A stretch of 5,523 nucleotides of DNA from Aequorivita sp. (GTDB lineage: Bacteria; Bacteroidota; Bacteroidia; Flavobacteriales; Flavobacteriaceae). How positions within the stretch are numbered: the first letter of the stretch is position 1; every line of letters begins with the position of its first letter. Below are positions 1-5,523 of the stretch, one piece after another. The stretch is taken from NCBI GenBank assembly GCA_020435865.1, contig JAGQYZ010000135.1:1-5523 (forward strand), read 5' to 3'. The position numbers and the translations under genes are program-made. Under the pieces are notes generated by a model. The model worked only from the letters and a program-made list of their open reading frames with translations, was not told where the DNA came from and made no database searches.

Positions 1-23
1 GCGTGTGGGCGTGTGGGCGTGTG
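1..23. repeat. 8-bp GC-rich tandem repeat (GCGTGTGG, 2.9 copies visible)
   Basis: Bases 1-8 and 9-16 are identical GCGTGTGG units and 17-23 repeat the first seven bases. The array touches the window edge, so its true copy number is unknown. Its G-richness stands out sharply from the AT-rich surroundings. It lies downstream of the candidate promoter at 43-73, where a 5' leader would be. It may be a short minisatellite, part of an intergenic repeat family, or a sequencing or assembly artefact. Confidence 0.6.
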
Positions 24-42
24 TTTTCATACTTTGGTCGAT

Positions 43-73
43 TAAAGATAGTTGATTTTAAGCAATGTACAAA
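43..73 (-). promoter_or_regulatory. Candidate Bacteroidetes-type promoter for a gene beyond the left edge
   Basis: On the minus strand TTTG (73-70) is followed after 19 nt by TATCTTTA (50-43). The Bacteroidetes primary-sigma consensus is TTTG at about -33 and TAnnTTTG at about -7, so this is a one-mismatch fit with a normal spacer. It lies just after the candidate terminator, as expected where one unit ends and another starts in the same direction. Such AT-rich matches arise by chance easily, and the gene it would serve is not visible. Confidence 0.3.
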
Positions 74-84
74 AACCTAAGCAC

Positions 85-113
85 ATAAAAAGTAGGGAAA
101 TACCCCTTTTTAT
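85..113 (-). terminator. Candidate intrinsic terminator after the ligase gene
   Basis: A near-perfect hairpin lies about 40 nt past the ligase stop. Bases 85-92 (ATAAAAAG) pair with 106-113 (CTTTTTAT), and 95-97 (GGG) pair with 103-105 (CCC), with a 2-nt TA bulge (93-94) and the 5-nt loop AAATA. In the minus-strand RNA the descending arm ends in a U-rich run, as in a rho-independent terminator, although the U-run is part of the stem and the GC core is only 4 bp. The symmetry means it could act on both strands. A weaker 6-bp pairing (118-123 with 145-150) with a 21-nt loop lies between it and the stop codon. Confidence 0.5.
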
Positions 114-150
114 TGAAGGTTTTTCCTACAAAAAGCTTACCAGTAAAACC

Positions 151-1440
151 CTATAAACGATGGTCTATCAAATCTACAGGCTTTCTGCTTAATGGCGGAA
201 AACGCAGTGCTTCTATTTCTTCAGAAGAAGCAAATTCAATTTTTGGGGCTACGCGCAATTTTGCTCGAAAATGATCCTTTATTTCCATTAATAATTCCTC
301 TGAAATAGCTTCCGAAGCAATTTTTATCAGTATTTCATCCGTACCCAATTCATTATGAAATATTTCAATAACATAACTTTCTATCACTGAAAAATCATTC
401 AGAATATTATACATTGCTGGCGGATAGAGCGTAGTTCCTTTATATTTTATCATCTGCTTTTTACGCCCTACTACGGGACCTAAACGCATCGCATTTCTTC
501 CACATTTGCAAGGGGTTTTATACGCTTTAACCATGTCGCCAGTCTTAAATCGCAGCAAAGGCATTGCTTCAACGCCCAAAGTAGTAATGGTTAGCTCTCC
601 AACTTCGCCATTGGAAACTGGCAAATTAGCATCATCTAGAATTTCAGCAATAATAAGTTCGGGGTGATGGTGGCCTCCATGGTGCATTTCACATTCATTA
701 AAAGCCGTACTCATTTCTGTGGAAGCATACGTGGAAAAGAGTTCAATATCCCAATCCTTTTTTATTTTTTTTGCTAAAATGTTCAACGAGAAATCTTGCT
801 CACGAATTGGTTCGCCTATACAGATTGCTGCTTTAACGCCAGTGTTTTTTAAATCAATTTCGTGTTGCTGTGCGTATTCAATCAATTTTAAAAGGAAAGA
901 AGGAACGGTAATTAAATAACTAGGTTTGAATTTCAGAATAGAATCCCATTGTAGCTCCGGAATGCCCGAACCCACACGAATAATGCCCGATCCTATTTTT
1001 CGTGCGCCCAAAAAATATGCTAAACCAGCCATAAAACGACGATCCATTGTTGTCATCAGTTGTAACGTATCTTCTTTGACAACACCACAACAGCCAAAGG
1101 AAATTGCTTCATTATAGGCCAAACGCTCCAAATCATTATCGGTCAATGCGAAAGTCACGGGATCGCCCAAAGTACCCGAAGTGGTTACATAATCAATGAT
1201 TTCAGATTTTGGAACACAAATAAAATCGTTATTAAATTGCTGTAGATGATCTTTAGTTGTTACAGGAATTTTCTGAAGATTTTCCAACGTTTTTATTTCA
1301 GAAATATCAATATTTTTCTCTTTGAAAAAGCGTTTATAAAAAGGTGAATTTTTACTTAAATATTGAAGGGTTTCCTTCAGTTTTTCTTCTTGAAAGGCTT
1401 TTATTTCTTTTTTGGATGCTTTTTCTATTTCTGGGATCAT
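151..1440 (-). CDS. Phenylacetate-CoA ligase/CapK (PaaK-like) family adenylate-forming enzyme
   Basis: This 429-residue cytosolic enzyme belongs to the ANL superfamily, PaaK/F390-synthetase/CapK branch, which activates a carboxylic acid as acyl-AMP and usually passes it to CoA. The full motif set is present: phosphate loop TTSGTLGDP (86-94), YASTE (238-242, the aromatic/Glu adenylate motif), RFKTGD (297-302, ribose-binding Asp), hinge GRKKQMIKYKG (325-335), and a C-terminal lysine K420 in SRKPVDLID matching the catalytic lysine. Length is normal for the family (about 430). C250, the histidines at 253-259 and C311-x-C313 look like the Cys/His metal site seen in relatives; the His cluster is unusually dense. 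The start lies 3 nt after the lipoprotein stop and in the same frame. It is the last gene of the operon. Aryl acids are the usual substrates, so an aromatic or cinnamic-type acid is plausible, but the acid and the acceptor (CoA or a carrier protein) cannot be read from sequence. Confidence 0.93.
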   Translation of the reverse strand: MIPEIEKASKKEIKAFQEEKLKETLQYLSKNSPFYKRFFKEKNIDISEIKTLENLQKIPVTTKDHLQQFNNDFICVPKSEIIDYVTTSGTLGDPVTFALTDNDLERLAYNEAISFGCCGVVKEDTLQLMTTMDRRFMAGLAYFLGARKIGSGIIRVGSGIPELQWDSILKFKPSYLITVPSFLLKLIEYAQQHEIDLKNTGVKAAICIGEPIREQDFSLNILAKKIKKDWDIELFSTYASTEMSTAFNECEMHHGGHHHPELIIAEILDDANLPVSNGEVGELTITTLGVEAMPLLRFKTGDMVKAYKTPCKCGRNAMRLGPVVGRKKQMIKYKGTTLYPPAMYNILNDFSVIESYVIEIFHNELGTDEILIKIASEAISEELLMEIKDHFRAKLRVAPKIEFASSEEIEALRFPPLSRKPVDLIDHRL

Positions 1441-1443
1441 TCG

Positions 1444-3105
1444 CTATTTTTTCAATTTTTGAAGAAACTTCTCAATTTTCTCTCTATCGGGAACGGTTGT
1501 AATTTCTTTGGTTAACGCTTTTTTAAAAGCAATTTTTGCAGCGGCATCATAATTTTTTTCAAAGTAATACTTTCCAGTTAAATAATATGCCTTCCAATAT
1601 TCAGGATTTTTTTGTTGCAATTCTGAAAGTTTTTCTTCGGAAATAGTTTCTTTGTTTTCAATTGCAGCCTCCACTTTCCGCTCCAAAACACGGTATTCTT
1701 CATAATCTTTGTATTCTTTGGAATGCAAAAAAGGATCTTCAGCTATATTCCCTTTTATGTTTGAAACAGTTGTTGTTGCAGGATTTCCCGCTCTATTTTT
1801 AAAAATTTCATCCAAATCATACTCCACAAATTCACCCAATTGATACGGATTTGAAGAAACCCAAACTTTTCTGCTTTCTGGTTTAAAAACAATTCCATGG
1901 TGTGCCAATAGCTGGTTTAAAGCCTTCTCATTTCCAAAACCTATTTCTTTGTTTTCCAACCCGTTTTTATTCCGAAGAATGGAAACAGCATCACTAATAT
2001 TCAACTTTTCGTCCTCCAAAATCAATTCTTCCATCCTTTCAAAACGGTACATGGAGTGGCTCTCGGCAATCCACTTCAAATTTCTTTCATCGTTTTTATA
2101 GGCTTCACTTTGAAAATGATTGCTGCAAATCAATTCATCAGTATTTTCAACTTCATAAACGCCGAAATTATCTGGCGCTACTTCAATAATTGCTGCTTTT
2201 TTATCCTTTGCGCTTCCAACAAAAATAGCTTCAGAAACAAATACTTCATTTTTTTTGGCAATTTCAATCGCTTCTTCAATAGTTGCAGCATATTGCAAAA
2301 TCTCGCGTGTTACAATAGAAATTGGTGTTTTAGCAGTTAGCGGAATTTCAGATTTTCCAGCGTTTATGGTAACTGTAAGGCCATGATCGTTCATTCCAGA
2401 AACCACACCGATCATTCCGCCCCAAGTGACCGACATAAATTTATGCCCTTCGGAAGGGTTTACAAAAGCAATTATTTTTTCTTTCGCAAAATCATCGCCT
2501 GCATAAAAGTCGAAATTTCTTCCGATGAGCAATTCACCATCAACTGTTTTATCTCCCCAAACGGCAAATGAGGAGCAGCCCACAAGCATCAAATCCTGCA
2601 TTGCATGGCCAATATCGTGGGCACCGTGCAAATAGAGCAGCCGTAAATACGGCTCTCCTATTTCACTAAAATTTGAAGATGAAAACCGCGAAAGGCCATA
2701 GATTTCAGATTTATATTCCTCGGGGATGTGCAAATACATTTTTCGATTGTACCACGCCAGAAACTTTCGAAGTAAGTATTGCTGTGTTTTTGAGGGTACC
2801 AAATCTTCCACTTTGTTGAAAAAAATGGCTTCTTGCTTTTGCATCAAGTCTTGGGTTAAACTTCCTGTTATTTTGCCAATTTGAAGCGGGTTTCCTTCTA
2901 CATAAAGTTCCCACTGGCCTTGTTTGTTTTTTAGAAGAAAATTATTGCCAGCTACAAAAGTGGAATCATTTATTTTAACTTTTTCAGGTATTGATGCATC
3001 ATAACTACTAATATCTGGTTTATTATGAATGGATTTTGAAACTCCGCATGAATTTAGAAAAACAATCAAAAACGCAAACGTGAGTAATTTTCCCAAATAT
3101 TTCAT
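1444..3105 (-). CDS. C45-family (acyl-CoA:6-APA acyltransferase-like) Ntn hydrolase, lipoprotein with a TPR-like tail
   Basis: This 553-residue protein resembles peptidase family C45 and isopenicillin-N acyltransferases, self-processing Ntn enzymes that hydrolyse or transfer acyl groups on amides. Residues 1-20 form a lipoprotein signal (K2/K6, hydrophobic core, lipobox LNSC, lipidated C20). The residues after C20 are GVSKS with no acidic stretch, so the known Bacteroidetes surface-export signal is absent and an envelope anchor facing the periplasm is likely. The catalytic block is G176-C177-SSF followed by GRNFDF (195-200); C177 is the expected nucleophile, freed by cleavage after G176. Other family-like pieces are WGGMIGVVSGMNDHGLT (228-244), SNHF (328-331) and the AHHG...WVSS region (401-418). 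About 100 extra C-terminal residues hold a charged helix (about 465-500) and one TPR-like repeat (about 501-534). It starts 1 nt after the cupin stop and ends 3 nt before the ligase. Family confidence is high; whether it transfers or hydrolyses is unknown. Confidence 0.9.
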   Translation of the reverse strand: MKYLGKLLTFAFLIVFLNSCGVSKSIHNKPDISSYDASIPEKVKINDSTFVAGNNFLLKNKQGQWELYVEGNPLQIGKITGSLTQDLMQKQEAIFFNKVEDLVPSKTQQYLLRKFLAWYNRKMYLHIPEEYKSEIYGLSRFSSSNFSEIGEPYLRLLYLHGAHDIGHAMQDLMLVGCSSFAVWGDKTVDGELLIGRNFDFYAGDDFAKEKIIAFVNPSEGHKFMSVTWGGMIGVVSGMNDHGLTVTINAGKSEIPLTAKTPISIVTREILQYAATIEEAIEIAKKNEVFVSEAIFVGSAKDKKAAIIEVAPDNFGVYEVENTDELICSNHFQSEAYKNDERNLKWIAESHSMYRFERMEELILEDEKLNISDAVSILRNKNGLENKEIGFGNEKALNQLLAHHGIVFKPESRKVWVSSNPYQLGEFVEYDLDEIFKNRAGNPATTTVSNIKGNIAEDPFLHSKEYKDYEEYRVLERKVEAAIENKETISEEKLSELQQKNPEYWKAYYLTGKYYFEKNYDAAAKIAFKKALTKEITTVPDREKIEKFLQKLKK

Positions 3106-3126
3106 TTTAATTTTTTTGTTTTTTTA
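3106..3126 (-). promoter_or_regulatory. A-rich translation-initiation region of the lipoprotein gene (A7-C-A7)
   Basis: On the minus strand the last codons of the cupin gene form two runs of seven A separated by one C, then TTAAA directly before the ATG at 3105. There is no Shine-Dalgarno sequence. Bacteroidetes commonly use A-rich, unstructured leaders for initiation, so this stretch probably serves as both the cupin C-terminus and the ribosome loading site of the next gene. Its position supports the chosen start, which is also fixed by the signal peptide. Confidence 0.5.
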
Positions 3127-4000
3127 GCTTTGCAGCACGCTTGTTTGTTTTTGATAGCGTTCGGTTTTCTTTATAATCAATCCATTTCTGCCCGAAGGAT
3201 TTACGCATCACATTTTCAAAATGGCGCATAAAGAAAACGTTGTAAAGCATATTTCCAAAACGCCCAAGATGTCTTGGAAATGCCCGAAGCGTCATTGAAA
3301 AACCACCGTCTAAATATTTTATGTAATGCCAATAACCACTGGGCATATAAAGCGCATCACCGTGTTTCATTGTGGTGTGTATCCCTTCCAAATATTGCAG
3401 TGCAGGATATTTTTCATAGTCTGGATTGTCCAAATCTATGGTTTCCAAATTGTGAACAGCGAACGGAATTTTATATAAATATTTTGTTTGTTTGGGTGAA
3501 AAAAGTGTTACACTTTTGGTTCCCTGGAAGTGAAAATGCACCAAATCTGCCAAATCCATATCGTAATGTGGCAATACTTTGGAACCTTCACCTCCGAAGA
3601 AAAGCACTGGAAGCCGTTTAAAAAATTTTAAACCAATATCTGGATATTCAAAATCCTTCAAGAGTTCAGGTAGCTTCACTTTTAAATCGTAAAAGAAAAT
3701 ACGAAGATCGGTGGGTTTGCTTTTTATCAATTCAATATAATCTGCCATTTTCATTTCTGTCGCTGGCTCGGCAGAATTTTGTTTGCCTTTGGTAGGTTCA
3801 TTATTGTAAAGCGGAACAACCTGATCGCACGCATGTTGATGAATATAGTCTAAATTCCATTTTTGGAAAGCTGCCCAATTTTCTGTCAATCCCTCAATTA
3901 AAACAGGTCTTTGGGGTTTATAATAATTTTTAATGAAATCCTCTTTAGAAATATTCCGGACCCTTTCAATTGGTGTTGTTTTGATCTGTCCCATACCCAT
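3107..4000 (-). CDS. Cupin-like (cupin_8/JmjC, FIH-type) Fe(II)/2-oxoglutarate-dependent oxygenase
   Basis: This is a 297-residue, probably cytosolic protein of the cupin_8/JmjC fold, whose studied members are Fe(II)/2-oxoglutarate hydroxylases of proteins or small molecules. An N-terminal segment (about 10-40, with RPVLIEG) is typical of cupin_8 proteins. The iron triad is visible as H145-Y-D147 and distal H225 in the MPSGYWH segment, and K162 in the GTKSVTLFSP strand sits where FIH has its 2-oxoglutarate-binding lysine. The stretch at about 182-225 (LDNPDYEKYP, then a GDALYMPSGYWH hairpin) closely resembles human FIH as I remember it. The tail from about 280 is Lys/Arg-rich, without a signal peptide. 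M1 and M3 are both possible starts; M1 is used because it lies closest to the upstream stop codons. The stop is 1 nt from the lipoprotein gene. The intact triad argues for an active enzyme; the substrate is unknown, with a product of the neighbouring enzymes as likely as a protein target. Confidence 0.92.
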   Translation of the reverse strand: MGMGQIKTTPIERVRNISKEDFIKNYYKPQRPVLIEGLTENWAAFQKWNLDYIHQHACDQVVPLYNNEPTKGKQNSAEPATEMKMADYIELIKSKPTDLRIFFYDLKVKLPELLKDFEYPDIGLKFFKRLPVLFFGGEGSKVLPHYDMDLADLVHFHFQGTKSVTLFSPKQTKYLYKIPFAVHNLETIDLDNPDYEKYPALQYLEGIHTTMKHGDALYMPSGYWHYIKYLDGGFSMTLRAFPRHLGRFGNMLYNVFFMRHFENVMRKSFGQKWIDYKENRTLSKTNKRAAKLKKQKN

Positions 4001-4006
4001 AAATCA

Positions 4007-5523
4007 TTAAGTAATTTCTTCTTTTTTTGTCGCTTCCAGTATTTTGTTCAGCAAATATTCGCCACCTAATATTTCCGAACAAGTTACCACGCCGCTAATA
4101 GTAACGCCCAAAATACCGTGCATATTTAAACTTTGCCCTGTAAAATACAGATTTTTGATCTTGGTTCTGGGCGAAACGAAGGATTTTAATGGATTGTTGG
4201 CGTCTTTAACATAACCATACATTGACCCTTTGTTACAACCAATATAATCGCGGTAGGATAATGGTGTAGAGGCATAAACTGCCTCAATGCAATCACGAAT
4301 ATTGGGGAATTTTTTCTCCAATTCTTTGATAATTACTTCAGACTTGTGGGCTTTAAACTCTTCGTAGGTTTGCCCTCTATCATTTTTTTGGGCAGCAGTG
4401 TTGAAAGTGTCAATCCATGGTTCCATTTCTTCAAAACGCATATAGGTCATAACAGCAATATTGTCGCCATATTCCGCCATATCCTTTTTTATTCCCATAG
4501 AAAGCATATAAGCCTCAGGCCAACTTTCTTCGGTGTAATTATGAACATCCCAAATGTTACGATAATCCTTAAAATGATAATAGTTATGGTTTAAATATTT
4601 AAACGTGTTCGGTTTCAGGACCAAATAAAGACTGAAAGCCGCAACCGTACTTTCAATACTCTCAATACGGCTAGTATATGATTTTCTGAAATTTTCACGC
4701 CCAATCATCTCAAGCGTCATTTTTGGGTCCACGTTTGAAATAAATATATCTCCGTAAATGGTTTTTCCATTTGCGGTTTGCACGGCAGTTACCACTCCGT
4801 TTTCAGTTTCAAATTTTGTTACCTCGTGACGTTTATATGCTTTTCCTCCCTTTTCTCGAAATCGGGCAAGTAAGGCTTTCGTTATTTGGCTTCCGCCGTT
4901 TATACAACGGTATGAACTTTCAATGTATGAGTTTACAGAAAGTGCATGCATATAAAAAGGTGTGCGCTCGCCTTCACCTGCATAAAGCAAATTGCTGCCA
5001 CCCAAAACGGCACGGAGCTTCTCATTTTCAGTTATTGAATCTATAAACTCCTTCGCTCTTACTTCAAAAAGCGAAGTGTTTTCATAATAAGGTTTTCCAA
5101 GTTTTAGTCCATAAAGAGGAAAGAAACTACAGGTATCCTGCATTTTTTTGCAATAGGTATCTATTGCTTTTTCTTCTTCGGGAAATTCTTCGAGTAGTTT
5201 TTTTTTGAAATTTTCGTAGCCTTGAGCGTGGTGATATTCATTTGGATCGTTATCAAAAGTGATAACATCAAATCCATCCTCGTTCATTTTTTTGAGCGAA
5301 ATGTCATCCAAAATATCCAAATACTTGAAATATCTGTTCAAATTTTGCCCTTCAGAAAGCCCGCCAATGTAGTGAACTCCAGTGTCAAAAATTGTTTTGT
5401 CACGAACAAATGTTTGTAAGTTCCCGCCAAACTGTTGGTTCTTCTCCAGCACACAAACACTATAACCTTCTCTGGCAAGAATAATCGCCGAAACCAGCCC
5501 GCCAAGACCGCTGCCGACGATAA
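4007..5523 (-). CDS. NAD(P)/FAD-dependent oxidoreductase, phytoene desaturase/retinol saturase (CrtI/RetSat) type, 5'-truncated by the window edge
   Basis: This is a flavoenzyme of the carotenoid desaturase/all-trans-retinol 13,14-reductase superfamily, which adds or removes hydrogens on conjugated lipid chains, usually at the membrane. The frame is open to the right edge, giving 504 visible residues. The first visible residues form a Rossmann FAD motif, IVGSGLGGL, with the ribose-binding acidic residue in VLEKN about 20 residues later and a GG pair just after it. A DTGVHYIGG stretch follows, typical of the RetSat branch. Near the C-terminus, NLYFTGQ...HGILGVTISG (visible residues about 457-477) matches the second FAD-contact region of the family. 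Because the Rossmann motif normally lies within the first 15 residues, only a few residues and the true start are missing; the GTG at 5452 is an internal valine. It ends with tandem in-frame stops (TAA TGA), 6 nt before the cupin gene. Family assignment is strong; the substrate and the direction of the redox step cannot be read from sequence. Confidence 0.93.
   Translation of the reverse strand, partial: IVGSGLGGLVSAIILAREGYSVCVLEKNQQFGGNLQTFVRDKTIFDTGVHYIGGLSEGQNLNRYFKYLDILDDISLKKMNEDGFDVITFDNDPNEYHHAQGYENFKKKLLEEFPEEEKAIDTYCKKMQDTCSFFPLYGLKLGKPYYENTSLFEVRAKEFIDSITENEKLRAVLGGSNLLYAGEGERTPFYMHALSVNSYIESSYRCINGGSQITKALLARFREKGGKAYKRHEVTKFETENGVVTAVQTANGKTIYGDIFISNVDPKMTLEMIGRENFRKSYTSRIESIESTVAAFSLYLVLKPNTFKYLNHNYYHFKDYRNIWDVHNYTEESWPEAYMLSMGIKKDMAEYGDNIAVMTYMRFEEMEPWIDTFNTAAQKNDRGQTYEEFKAHKSEVIIKELEKKFPNIRDCIEAVYASTPLSYRDYIGCNKGSMYGYVKDANNPLKSFVSPRTKIKNLYFTGQSLNMHGILGVTISGVVTCSEILGGEYLLNKILEATKKEEIT

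Larger units (their letters stand above)
151..5523 (-). other. Four-gene polycistronic unit (redox enzyme, cupin oxygenase, acyltransferase lipoprotein, ligase)
   Basis: All four genes run leftward with gaps of 6, 1 and 3 nt and no room for internal promoters or terminators between them. Reading frames also favour coupling: the cupin start is in frame with the upstream stops, and the ligase start is in frame with the lipoprotein stop. The operon promoter lies beyond the right edge, so more genes may precede the FAD enzyme. The left end is bounded by the candidate terminator at 85-113. Confidence 0.85.

Noticed and set aside
118..150. Hairpin GGTTTT/AAAACC right after the ligase stop as the terminator
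   Set aside because: It has only 6 bp, a 21-nt loop and four A-T pairs; the hairpin at 85-113 is a better candidate.
719..1117. Two plus-strand open frames opposite the ligase gene
   Set aside because: They are antisense to a gene with a full set of ANL motifs, and their compositions are those of a shadow frame.
2056..2571. Plus-strand open frames opposite the C45 gene, one rich in Phe and Ile
   Set aside because: The apparent hydrophobicity comes from reading an A-rich gene backwards (TTT/ATT codons); there is no convincing membrane protein or start context.
2711..2914. Second minus-strand reading frame of 67 residues inside the lipoprotein gene
   Set aside because: It lies wholly within the well-supported C45 gene in another frame and shows no recognisable motif or signal.
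3274..3621. Plus-strand 115-residue open frame opposite the cupin gene
   Set aside because: It overlaps the conserved HxD...H region of the cupin and resembles no known protein.
4005..4007. Alternative ATG overlapping the FAD gene stop (TAATG)
   Set aside because: That frame meets a stop after about a dozen codons, while the ATG at 4000 opens the full cupin protein.
4346..5419. Three plus-strand open frames opposite the FAD oxidoreductase
   Set aside because: All are short and antisense to a strongly supported gene; no motif seen.
5450..5452. GTG as the start codon of the FAD oxidoreductase
   Set aside because: The frame stays open to the window edge, and the residues upstream encode the Rossmann FAD motif that this family needs, so the GTG is an internal valine.

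Overview
The window looks like a chromosomal piece of a Bacteroidetes genome, most likely Flavobacteriia. The signs are AT-rich, A/T-tract-heavy DNA, A-rich tracts instead of Shine-Dalgarno sites before the start codons, a Bacteroidetes-style TTTG-N19-TAnnTTT promoter match, a lipoprotein with an LNSC lipobox, and protein families typical of that phylum. This is inferred from gene style, not from a marker gene.

Four genes, all on the minus strand, fill nearly everything. In transcription order they are: (1) a CrtI/RetSat-type FAD oxidoreductase that enters from the right edge and is 5'-truncated; (2) a cupin_8/JmjC-like protein resembling factor-inhibiting HIF (FIH), with an intact HxD...H iron triad; (3) a lipoprotein of the C45 (acyl-CoA:6-APA acyltransferase-like) Ntn-hydrolase family; (4) a PaaK/CapK-type adenylate-forming ligase. 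The intergenic gaps are 6, 1 and 3 nt, so this is almost certainly one polycistronic, translationally coupled unit. The last 150 bases on the left hold a candidate terminator for this operon, a candidate promoter for a following minus-strand gene outside the window, and an 8-bp GC-rich tandem repeat at the very edge.

The combination of acid activation (ligase), acyl transfer or hydrolysis at the cell envelope (C45 lipoprotein), oxygenation (cupin) and polyene-type redox chemistry (CrtI-like) suggests a secondary-metabolite tailoring module. The best guess is an acylated aryl-polyene or resorcinol pigment of the flexirubin type, or a related envelope lipid. That pathway assignment is inference: the diagnostic genes (ketosynthases, acyl carrier protein, tyrosine ammonia-lyase, DarA/DarB) are not in the window. 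I see no RNA genes, CRISPR arrays, insertion sequences or phage genes.
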